From Acidimicrobiia bacterium (GTDB lineage Bacteria > Actinomycetota > Acidimicrobiia > Spongiisociales > JAHEDJ01), in the NCBI GenBank assembly GCA_030598025.1, contig JAUVQS010000114.1:1-5094 (forward strand): a DNA stretch of 5,094 nucleotides, written 5' to 3'. The translations under genes and the position numbers were made by a program. Within the stretch, counting starts at the first letter, position 1, and each line of letters opens with the position of its first letter. The notes below the pieces were generated by a model that was not told the DNA's origin, did no database searches, and saw nothing but the letters and a program-made list of their open reading frames with translations. Of the stretch, positions 1 through 5,094 are shown one piece after another.

Positions 1-516
1 ATGGACGATCAACTCGCCCAGCAGGTAATCGAGACCGTCAAAGAGCGGGAGCATCAGGGCTACCACTATGAAGCAGCCGACGGATCCTTTGAATTACTGG
101 TGCGGAAGCTCGCCGGATGGGAGCAGATATTCTTCGAGTTGGAGTCGTTCAGGGTATTCACGGAGCGGAGGGCCAACGAGGAGGTAGTCGCCGAGGCCAC
201 CGTCAAGGTGATCGTCGACGGAAAGCGGGTCGTCACCACCGGGGAAGGAGTCGGGCCGGTCCATGCTCTCGATCAGGCACTTCGAACAGCGCTGCGGGGC
301 CGGTTCCCGCAAGTCACCGACCTGCGGCTCACCGACTACCGGGTACGAGTCCTCGACTCAGCAGATGGCACCGAGGCCTCGGTGAGGGTTCTTCTGGAGA
401 CCTCCGATCACGAGACGTCATGGGGAACGATCGGCGTTCATGAGAACGTCATCGAAGCGTCGTGGGAGGCTCTAACAGACGGACTGATCATCGGCTTGCT
501 GCGCCACGCCGGCTGA
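1..516 (+). CDS. cimA: Citramalate synthase (CimA-type), C-terminal regulatory domain, 5'-truncated by window edge
   Basis: The frame is open from the first base to TGA at 514-516, giving 171 visible residues. These match the C-terminal end of the citramalate/2-isopropylmalate synthase family. The linker motif EHQGYHYEAADGSFELL (about residues 17-33) is typical of CimA and is followed by the LeuA-type dimerisation/allosteric domain, with GEGVGPVHALDQAL (about 81-94) and TIGVHENVIEASWEAL (about 142-157). Full CimA proteins run to about 500 residues, so the catalytic TIM barrel should lie upstream; the ATG at position 1 is probably an internal Met. CimA condenses pyruvate and acetyl-CoA to (R)-citramalate in threonine-independent isoleucine synthesis, and this domain normally senses the end product. 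A homologous LeuA or homocitrate synthase cannot be fully excluded without the barrel, but the linker favours CimA. It converges with the downstream LysR gene, leaving 15 bp between stop codons. Confidence 0.85.
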   Translation: MDDQLAQQVIETVKEREHQGYHYEAADGSFELLVRKLAGWEQIFFELESFRVFTERRANEEVVAEATVKVIVDGKRVVTTGEGVGPVHALDQALRTALRGRFPQVTDLRLTDYRVRVLDSADGTEASVRVLLETSDHETSWGTIGVHENVIEASWEALTDGLIIGLLRHAG

Positions 517-531
517 CGGATTCAACTCACC

Positions 532-1392
532 TCAGACCGCGGCGACCGAGCGAAAGGCTTCGACGCGAGGGTTCCCGGCGGCGGAGGTTCTCCAGACGGC
601 TGCCAGGAGACGACGCGCGACGGGCTCCGTCCGGTGCTTCCGCAGGGGAGCAACGCCCGCCTCAGCTACGGCCTCCGGCAGCACCGCCCAACCGAAACCG
701 AGGCCGACCATTTGTGTCAGAACGGCCGGGTTGGAGCTCTCGAGAATGATGTGGGGCGTCCAGCCTGCATCGACGAAGAACCGATCGATTACTCCACGCG
801 TCCTGCTCGTACCGGGATACATGACCCAGTCGCCCGTGGCTGGGTCGCCATCCGGCGGGCCGTATAGATAGAGCGGTTCTTCCATGATCGCCTCAGATTC
901 GAGGGAAGCCTCAGCAATCAGTCCCGTCACGTAAACGATGTCGTGTTCGAGCGTTCGCAAACCTTCGAGAAGCGGGGTCGACGGCGCGACGGTGAGTTCG
1001 AGATCAACATCCGGATGGCTGTCGCGAAAAGCGTGGATGGCGTCGGGCAGAACGTAGAGGCTGGCGGCATCGATCATTCCGACCCGGAGACGACCGTGCA
1101 AGGTATCCCCGGTGGCATGGAGATCAGAGCGGAGTTCATCCGTGGTATTGAGAATCACGCGGGCGAAGGCAACCGCCTGCCGGCCTTCGGCAGTGAGAAC
1201 CCGGCGACGGCCGACTGCTTCGAAGAGCTGGACACCAAGACGCCGTTCCAGTTCGTGCATCGATTGCGACAGAGTCGGCTGGCTTATGCCAAGGCGATCT
1301 GCCGCATCCGTCCATTTCACTGATCGCGCAACTTCGGCCAGATAGGCGAGTTGGCGCAGCTGAATGCTGAGTTCCGAGGCTGCAATGTCCAC
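532..1392 (-). CDS. LysR-family transcriptional regulator
   Basis: The 286-residue product has the full LysR-type layout. An N-terminal winged helix-turn-helix spans about residues 12-70, with core AADRLGISQPTLSQSMHELE, the wing region RRLGVQLFE and the closing LTAEG. A linker helix of about 71-95 follows, then a periplasmic-binding-protein-like effector domain from about 100 (LRVGMIDAAS) to the end. The length is normal for the family. The start is GTG at 1392. It has no Shine-Dalgarno, but a perfect TATAAT lies six bases upstream, which fits leaderless translation. Such regulators usually control themselves and a divergent neighbour; here the neighbour is the inositol-3-phosphate synthase gene, and a LysR-box-like palindrome lies between them. 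The effector cannot be read from the sequence. Direct target control is inference from the layout; family assignment is secure. Confidence 0.95.
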   Translation of the reverse strand: MDIAASELSIQLRQLAYLAEVARSVKWTDAADRLGISQPTLSQSMHELERRLGVQLFEAVGRRRVLTAEGRQAVAFARVILNTTDELRSDLHATGDTLHGRLRVGMIDAASLYVLPDAIHAFRDSHPDVDLELTVAPSTPLLEGLRTLEHDIVYVTGLIAEASLESEAIMEEPLYLYGPPDGDPATGDWVMYPGTSRTRGVIDRFFVDAGWTPHIILESSNPAVLTQMVGLGFGWAVLPEAVAEAGVAPLRKHRTEPVARRLLAAVWRTSAAGNPRVEAFRSVAAV

Positions 1393-1398
1393 AGTTTG

Positions 1399-1427
1399 AT
1401 TATATAGGCACTACCTATGTGTCTGAG
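1399..1427 (-). promoter_or_regulatory. lysR promoter, probably giving a leaderless mRNA
   Basis: On the minus strand TATAAT, a perfect -10 hexamer, occupies 1404-1399. A weak -35 (CTCAGA, three of six consensus bases) sits 17 bp upstream at 1427-1422. Six bases separate the -10 from the GTG start, so transcription should begin at or next to the start codon. The candidate LysR operator overlaps this promoter, which would suit autorepression. Confidence 0.6.
1404..1418. promoter_or_regulatory. Candidate LysR-type operator (ATAGG-N5-CCTAT)
   Basis: This is a perfect inverted repeat with arms ATAGG (1404-1408) and CCTAT (1414-1418). It fits the LysR-family T-N11-A rule and the ATAG-N7-CTAT half-site format known from OxyR-type operators. 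It overlaps the lysR promoter and is centred about 66 bp before the start site predicted for the inositol synthase gene, near the usual LysR recognition position. A second, wider repeat pairs CTATGTG (1415-1421) with CACATAG (1448-1454), adding an ATAG half-site closer to the forward promoter. Confidence 0.55.
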
Positions 1428-1440
1428 TGGTTTTATTGAC

Positions 1441-1470
1441 TTGTCCGCACATAGCTGCCCTCCATATGCT
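1441..1470 (+). promoter_or_regulatory. Candidate promoter of the inositol-3-phosphate synthase gene
   Basis: TTGTCC (1441-1446) and TATGCT (1465-1470), each four of six consensus bases, are separated by 18 bp. This would start transcription near 1477 and leave about 28 bases of leader containing the AGGAG ribosome site. A better -35-like hexamer, TTGACT at 1436-1441, has no good -10 at normal spacing. The weak boxes suit an activated promoter. The assignment is tentative. Confidence 0.35.
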
Positions 1471-1490
1471 GACACCGACATCTAGACCCC

Positions 1491-1495
1491 AGGAG
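1491..1495 (+). promoter_or_regulatory. Ribosome binding site that fixes the inositol synthase start
   Basis: AGGAG ends nine bases before ATG at 1505. The same frame is open back to GTG 1427 and ATG 1466, but neither has a ribosome site, and the 26 extra residues do not look like the family's N-terminus. The start at 1505 is therefore preferred. Confidence 0.75.
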
Positions 1496-1504
1496 CCCCT
1501 CGTA

Positions 1505-2821
1505 ATGACCGCGCCTCTCGATATCGAACCGGCCGACGGAAGACTCGGCGTTCTGCTTCCTGGCATGGGAGCGGTAGCCACCACCTTCATCGCCGGCGTA
1601 TTGGCGGGGCGCAGAGGCCTCACTCAACTGCACGGCTCGCTTACACAGTCGGGGCACATCCGGCTCGGCAAACGCACCGAACAACGCAACCCGTTGATCA
1701 AGGACTTCGCTCCCCTGGCAGTACTCGATGACCTGGTCTTCGGCGGCTGGGATCCCAGTCCGGAAAACGCCTACGCGGCGTCACTCACCGCCGGTGTGCT
1801 GGACGACCGGCAACTCGAGGCCATCAGGCCTGAGTTGGAGGCCATCGAGCCGATGACCGCCGTCTTCGACAAGGAGTATGTGCGTCTGCTCGACGGAACC
1901 CATGTCAAGCAAGGCGAGACGAAGATGGATCTCGCCCGGCAACTCATGGACGACATCGATCGCTTCAAGGTCGAGAACGACTGCGACCGCCTCGTGATGG
2001 TTTGGTGCGCGTCGACCGAGGTATACCGGGAACCCTCCGCAGTTCACGCCAGCCTGGCGGCGTTCGAGGAAGGACTGAAGAACAACGACCCGGAGATCGC
2101 CCCCAGTCAGATCTACGCCTATGCCGCACTGTCGATGGGTGTTCCCTACGCCAACGGCGCTCCGAACGTCACCGTCGACACCGATGCGCTGTTGGAGTTG
2201 GCCGAACGGGAACGCGTTCCGGTCAGCGGCAAGGACTACAAGACCGGCCAGACGCTGATCAAGACGATCCTTGCCCCCGGCCTCAAGGCTCGCATGCTGG
2301 GGGTCGACGGCTGGTTCTCCACCAACATCCTCGGCAACCGTGACGGCGAGGTGCTCGACGACCCGGGCAGCTTCCGCTCGAAAGAAGTCTCGAAGCTTGG
2401 AGCGCTCGAGCACATCTTCCAGCCTGATCAGTACCCGGAGCTCTACGGCGATCTCGACCACAAGGTGCGGATCAACTACTACCGGCCCCGCGGGGACAAC
2501 AAAGAGGGCTGGGACAACATCGACATCTTCGGATGGATGGGCTATCCCATGCAGATCAAGGTCAACTTCCTGTGCCGGGACTCGATCCTCGCTGCTCCCC
2601 TGGTTCTCGACCTGGCCCTGCTGATGGACCTGGCTCAGCGGGCGGACAAGTGCGGAATCCAGGAGTGGCTGAGCTTCTATTACAAGAGCCCGCAGGTGCC
2701 GGAGGGACTCTACCCGGAGCACGACCTGTTCATCCAGCAGACCAAGTTGAAGAACACTCTGCGCCACTGGATGGGCGAGAAGCTAATCACCCACCTCGGC
2801 ACCGAGTACTACGGCGAGTAA
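1505..2821 (+). CDS. ino1: Inositol-3-phosphate synthase (myo-inositol-1-phosphate synthase), long form
   Basis: The predicted 438-residue enzyme isomerises glucose 6-phosphate to 1D-myo-inositol 3-phosphate with NAD+ in the cytoplasm, the first committed step of inositol synthesis. The N-terminal Rossmann segment reads GVLLPGMGAVATTF (about residues 15-28), the family's NAD-binding signature. The catalytic segment SGKDYKTGQT lies at about 241-250, with K246 in the conserved lysine position. YYRPRGDNK (325-333) and CRDSILAAPLVLDL (from about 357) match the conserved GDxK and DS-containing segments of yeast-type enzymes. It is longer than the roughly 360-residue mycobacterial Ino1 and nearer the eukaryote/Bacteroidetes-like branch. 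The product could supply phosphatidylinositol, mycothiol or inositol solutes; the window does not say which. It is divergent from the LysR gene and 60 bp ahead of the decarboxylase. Confidence 0.93.
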   Translation: MTAPLDIEPADGRLGVLLPGMGAVATTFIAGVLAGRRGLTQLHGSLTQSGHIRLGKRTEQRNPLIKDFAPLAVLDDLVFGGWDPSPENAYAASLTAGVLDDRQLEAIRPELEAIEPMTAVFDKEYVRLLDGTHVKQGETKMDLARQLMDDIDRFKVENDCDRLVMVWCASTEVYREPSAVHASLAAFEEGLKNNDPEIAPSQIYAYAALSMGVPYANGAPNVTVDTDALLELAERERVPVSGKDYKTGQTLIKTILAPGLKARMLGVDGWFSTNILGNRDGEVLDDPGSFRSKEVSKLGALEHIFQPDQYPELYGDLDHKVRINYYRPRGDNKEGWDNIDIFGWMGYPMQIKVNFLCRDSILAAPLVLDLALLMDLAQRADKCGIQEWLSFYYKSPQVPEGLYPEHDLFIQQTKLKNTLRHWMGEKLITHLGTEYYGE

Positions 2822-2828
2822 CCGAGAT

Positions 2829-2878
2829 CTCACGCCCCCAACCCGTTTTCGCGCGGCAATTCGGGGCTCTAACGTGAG
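2829..2878 (+). promoter_or_regulatory. Stem-loop covering the decarboxylase translation start region
   Basis: CTCACG (2829-2834) is complementary to CGTGAG (2873-2878), and just inside it GCCCC (2834-2838) pairs with GGGGC (2863-2867), with the G at 2834 shared and TCTAA bulged on the 3' side. The 3' arm contains most of the GAGG (2876-2879) that is the only Shine-Dalgarno-like sequence before ATG 2882. The fold could mask the start or act as a partial terminator after the inositol synthase gene. No T-run follows. The pairing is seen; the role is inferred. Confidence 0.3.
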
Positions 2879-2881
2879 GCT

Positions 2882-4315
2882 ATGAACGAACGCCAGAGTT
2901 TTCACATGACGCCGGACGAGTTCCGGGCGGCAGGCAACGCGGCCGTTGAGTGGGTGGCGCGCTATCTCGAAGAAGTCGAGGACTATCCCGTGTTGTCCAG
3001 AGTCGAACCGGGTGCAGTGCGGGCTCAGCTGCCTCCAATGCCACCCGAGTCCGGCGAGCCGTTCGAGGCCATGCTGCGCGATCTCGACGAGATCATCATG
3101 CCGGGCATCACGCACTGGCAGTCGCCGAACTTCTTCGCCTATTTCAACGGCAACGCCTCGGCGCCGTCGATCCTCGGTGAGTTGATCTCGGCGGGGCTCG
3201 GCACCCAGGGCATGTTGTGGGCAACCAGTCCGGCCGCCACGGAACTCGAGACGCACGTCATGGACTGGCTGGCGGAGATGCTCGGCCTTCCTGAGGCCTT
3301 CCTGTCGACCGAATCGGGTGGCGGCGTGATCCAGGACACGGCCTCTTCGTCGACATTGGTGGCGATGCTCGCCGCCCGTGAGCGGGCGACCGGTTTCACA
3401 ACCAATCAGACGGGAGAACTCGGCCACCTCACCGCCTACACCTCGAGCCAGGCGCACTCATCGGTCGAGAAAGCCATTCGCATCGCCGGCATCGGGTCCG
3501 AGAATCTCCGCCTGGTCGACGTCGACGCCGAGTACGCCATGCTGCCCGAGCACCTGGAACGGTTGATGCTCGAGGACGTTGCCGCCGGCCAGACTCCGGC
3601 GGTTGTGATCGCGACGGTCGGGACCACGTCATCGACGGCGATCGATCCGGTCGGGCGGGTGGGCGAGATTGCTCACCGGCACGGCGCCTGGTTCCATGTC
3701 GACGCGGCGCTGGCCGGCTCCGCCGCGATTCTGCCGGAGATGCGTTGGCTACACGATGGCGTCGAGCTGGCCGACAGCTACGTGGTCAACCCTCACAAGT
3801 GGCTATTCACGAACCTTGACTTCTCCGCGCTATTCGTTGCCGACCGGACGGCATTGATCAAGACGCTGTCCGTGCTGCCGGAGTATCTCCGCAACGAGGC
3901 CACCGAATCCGGCGCGGTGATCGACTATCGCGACTGGCAGGTAGGCCTCGGCCGCCGGTTCCGGGCGCTGAAGCTGTGGTTCGTGATCCGCCATTACGGG
4001 GTCGAGGGTTTGCAGTTCCACGTGCGCGAGCACCTCCGGCTCACACGGCTGCTCTCTTCCTGGGTCGACGAACACCCGGACTTCGAACTGGCTGCCCCGG
4101 TACCCGTCAACCTCGTATGTTTCCGGCACATCGGAGGCGACGAGGCGAATCAGAGAATTATGGACACGGTCAACGCATCCGGTGAAGCGTTCTTCACGCA
4201 CACGAAACTCGACGGGAAGCTGACCCTGCGGATGGCGATTGGCCAGACCTACACAGAAGAACGGCACGTCCGCCACGCCTGGGACCTCATCACCAAAGCC
4301 GCTGCCACAGGCTGA
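2882..4315 (+). CDS. PLP-dependent group II decarboxylase, aromatic-L-amino-acid decarboxylase family
   Basis: The 477-residue protein aligns with aromatic amino acid decarboxylases (dopa/tryptophan type) along its whole length. Seen residues include the N-terminal segment MTPDEFRAAG, the GGGVIQDTASSSTL phosphate-binding stretch (146-159), H192 in SSQAHSSVEKA that stacks on the cofactor, D274 in HVDAALAGSA that contacts the pyridine nitrogen, and K306 in NPHKW that forms the Schiff base. Y335 in LPEYL matches the catalytic-loop tyrosine of decarboxylases; aldehyde-forming relatives carry Phe there. G357 in GLGRRFR is the residue that in plant enzymes favours indolic substrates over tyrosine. 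Pocket positions differ from the human enzyme (N89, G90, Q109, M111), so the substrate is open: Trp, Tyr, Phe or dopa-like. ATG 2882 is the track start; GAGG lies only two bases away. The second Met (residue 9, ATG 2906) aligns with the animal enzyme start but has no ribosome site. Probably co-transcribed with the kinase-like gene. Confidence 0.9.
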   Translation: MNERQSFHMTPDEFRAAGNAAVEWVARYLEEVEDYPVLSRVEPGAVRAQLPPMPPESGEPFEAMLRDLDEIIMPGITHWQSPNFFAYFNGNASAPSILGELISAGLGTQGMLWATSPAATELETHVMDWLAEMLGLPEAFLSTESGGGVIQDTASSSTLVAMLAARERATGFTTNQTGELGHLTAYTSSQAHSSVEKAIRIAGIGSENLRLVDVDAEYAMLPEHLERLMLEDVAAGQTPAVVIATVGTTSSTAIDPVGRVGEIAHRHGAWFHVDAALAGSAAILPEMRWLHDGVELADSYVVNPHKWLFTNLDFSALFVADRTALIKTLSVLPEYLRNEATESGAVIDYRDWQVGLGRRFRALKLWFVIRHYGVEGLQFHVREHLRLTRLLSSWVDEHPDFELAAPVPVNLVCFRHIGGDEANQRIMDTVNASGEAFFTHTKLDGKLTLRMAIGQTYTEERHVRHAWDLITKAAATG

Positions 4316-4326
4316 CTGGGATCCGA

Positions 4327-4851
4327 ATGCAGCGGCTCGTGGTGGTTGGGACAAGTGGCTCGGGTAAGACCACAGTCGCCGGGCAACTGGCAGTCATCCT
4401 CGGTGTTCCCCACGTCGAACTCGACTCGCTGCACTGGGAAGCAGACTGGACCGAGGCCGATCCTGAGGTGTTACGCCAACGGGTCCGGACGGCGGTCCGT
4501 ACCGAGGGCTGGGTGGTGGATGGCAACTACTCGCCGGTCCGGGATCTGATCTGGCCGAGCGCAGATACGCTCGTATGGCTCGACTATCGGCTGACCCGGG
4601 TCATGTGGCAGGTCACGACTCGGACCGCCCGGAGAATCGTCACGAGGGAGGAACTCTGGTCCGGAAACCGGGAAGGCCTCGGTGCGGCTTTCTCTCGCCG
4701 TTCGATCATCTGGTGGGCGTTGACCACCTATCGGAAGAATCAACGCCGATACACTGCACTGCTCGACGCACCGGAGACCGCCCACCTGGATTCGGTGCAC
4801 CTTCGATCACCCCGAGAAACCGACCGGTGGCTCTCACAACTCAGCCGGTGA
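4327..4851 (+). CDS. P-loop NTPase, adenylate kinase/FlaR-like small kinase family, function unknown
   Basis: The 174-residue protein starts almost directly with a Walker A motif, GTSGSGKTT (residues 8-16). Then come PHVELDSLHWEADW (28-41), the conserved VVDGNYSPVRDLIWP (63-77) and a Walker B-like strand DTLVWLDY (80-87). The basic stretch TRTARRIVTREELWSGNRE follows, and the C-terminus has HLRSPRETDRWL. This pattern is that of small proteins annotated as AAA-family ATPase, adenylate kinase-like or 'DNA topology modulation protein FlaR'; none of these names is a proven function. The arginine-rich middle may act as a lid, suggesting phosphoryl transfer to a small molecule. The gap from the decarboxylase stop is 11 bp with a weak GGGA five bases before ATG, so co-transcription is likely. 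A 14-bp-stem hairpin follows the stop. The fold is secure; the substrate is unknown. Confidence 0.85.
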   Translation: MQRLVVVGTSGSGKTTVAGQLAVILGVPHVELDSLHWEADWTEADPEVLRQRVRTAVRTEGWVVDGNYSPVRDLIWPSADTLVWLDYRLTRVMWQVTTRTARRIVTREELWSGNREGLGAAFSRRSIIWWALTTYRKNQRRYTALLDAPETAHLDSVHLRSPRETDRWLSQLSR

Positions 4852-4864
4852 CCGGGACGCTTGG

Positions 4865-4914
4865 TTTCCGCGCAGTGCTATGTATCACCCATAGACCATT
4901 GCACTGTGTGGAAA
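4865..4914 (+). terminator. Strong hairpin after the operon, candidate non-canonical terminator or 3' stabiliser
   Basis: Bases 4865-4878 pair with 4901-4914 over 14 consecutive positions, two of them G-U wobbles in the plus-strand RNA. The 22-base loop contains a smaller stem, TATG (4879-4882) with CATA (4890-4893). On the minus strand the wobbles would become C-A mismatches, so the structure favours a plus-strand transcript. It begins 13 bases after the kinase-like gene's stop, as expected of an operon end, but no U-run follows. It could act as a U-less terminator, an exonuclease block, or an operator for the next gene. Confidence 0.5.
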
Positions 4915-4926
4915 ATCTGAGGAGCC

Positions 4927-4955
4927 TTGGAATACCCCACCCTGTATGGTATCCT
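4927..4955 (+). promoter_or_regulatory. Candidate promoter for a gene beyond the right edge
   Basis: TTGGAA (4927-4932) and TATCCT (4950-4955), each four of six consensus bases, are spaced by exactly 17 bp. The predicted start is near 4962. No coding start follows within the window, so the transcript would have a leader of at least about 130 bases. An imperfect inverted repeat, GGAATACC (4929-4936) with GGTATCC (4948-4954), lies across the promoter and could be an operator. Confidence 0.35.
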
Positions 4956-5094
4956 CTCCTTGGTGTTCGAGAGTTTGTCGGCTGGTTTCTCCCCGAATTC
5001 CGGCTCGTCGAAGTCCCCCGACTTCACCCCTCTCCGGATAGGCTCGTACCCCGGACACCGACTCGAGAGATAGCGGCCCCAACCCCCCGGGGCC
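4956..5094. other. Non-coding right end, probable structured leader
   Basis: No convincing gene is seen in this stretch on either strand. It contains a perfect small hairpin, GAAGTC-CCCC-GACTTC (5010-5025). At the very edge another potential stem pairs GGCCCC (5075-5080) with GGGGCC (5089-5094) across an eight-base loop. Neither is followed by a visible T-run, although the second is cut off by the window edge. I could not match the region to a known riboswitch or RNA family by eye. Confidence 0.35.

Noticed and set aside
1..516. A complete stand-alone regulatory-domain protein starting at ATG position 1
   Set aside because: The first residues match the internal linker before the regulatory domain of citramalate synthases, so truncation by the window edge is the simpler reading. 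Upstream sequence would settle it.
1427..1504. N-terminal extension of the inositol synthase frame back to GTG 1427 or ATG 1466
   Set aside because: No ribosome site precedes either codon, the extension overlaps the predicted promoter and operator region, and it lacks family similarity. AGGAG at 1491-1495 supports ATG 1505.
1781..2767. Minus-strand 328-residue open frame opposite the inositol synthase gene
   Set aside because: It is antisense to a well-recognised gene, has no recognisable domain and is the kind of long shadow frame common at high GC.
2783..3457. Minus-strand 224-residue open frame opposite the decarboxylase start
   Set aside because: It overlaps a confidently identified gene, shows no family motif and has an Arg/Gly/Val-rich composition typical of a shadow frame.
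3830..4354. Minus-strand 174-residue open frame opposite the decarboxylase end and kinase start
   Set aside because: It runs across two real genes on the other strand and shows no domain signature.
4845..4855. Small palindrome CCGG-TGA-CCGG around the kinase-like gene's stop
   Set aside because: Such short GC palindromes are expected by chance in this composition, and half of it is coding.
4966..4985. Resemblance of GAGAGTTTG to the 5' end of 16S rRNA
   Set aside because: Only about nine bases match; the following bases diverge from the conserved 16S start, so it is taken as coincidence.
4885..5082. Minus-strand 65-residue open frame in the right-hand non-coding region
   Set aside because: Its composition is unremarkable, I recognise no family, it lies across the candidate plus-strand promoter and hairpins, and no good ribosome site was seen.

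Overview
The window is a GC-rich bacterial chromosomal segment with dense gene packing. Gene types, GC content and a start codon placed for leaderless translation suggest an actinobacterium-like organism, possibly of the Acidimicrobiia type; this is an inference from style, not a marker-based placement. No mobile element, CRISPR array, tRNA or rRNA gene was seen.

Layout. (1) Positions 1-516 (+) hold the C-terminal regulatory part of a citramalate synthase/2-isopropylmalate synthase-family enzyme whose catalytic part lies off the left edge. (2) Converging on it, only 15 bp away, is a LysR-type regulator (532-1392, minus). (3) A 112-bp divergent intergenic region carries a perfect TATAAT for lysR, a LysR-type operator (ATAGG-N5-CCTAT), further half-sites and a weaker forward promoter. 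(4) Reading right from there come a long-form inositol-3-phosphate synthase (1505-2821), a group II PLP-dependent aromatic amino acid decarboxylase-family protein (2882-4315) and a small P-loop kinase-like protein (4327-4851), all on the plus strand with gaps of 60 and 11 bp. (5) The last 243 bp have no convincing gene. They contain a strong 14-bp-stem hairpin just after the kinase stop, a candidate promoter and further hairpins, probably the leader of a gene beyond the right edge.

How the genes may work together. The divergent LysR regulator is the obvious candidate controller of the inositol phosphate synthase gene and of itself. Inositol-3-phosphate feeds inositol phospholipids, mycothiol-like thiols or compatible solutes. 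The decarboxylase releases CO2 from an amino acid to give an amine and has no obvious metabolic link to inositol; its placement may simply be co-transcription. The small kinase is too poorly characterised to assign. Most of the window is ordinary metabolism. The parts most worth a second look are the lysR/inositol synthase control region, the unusual substrate-pocket residues of the decarboxylase, and the structured non-coding right end.
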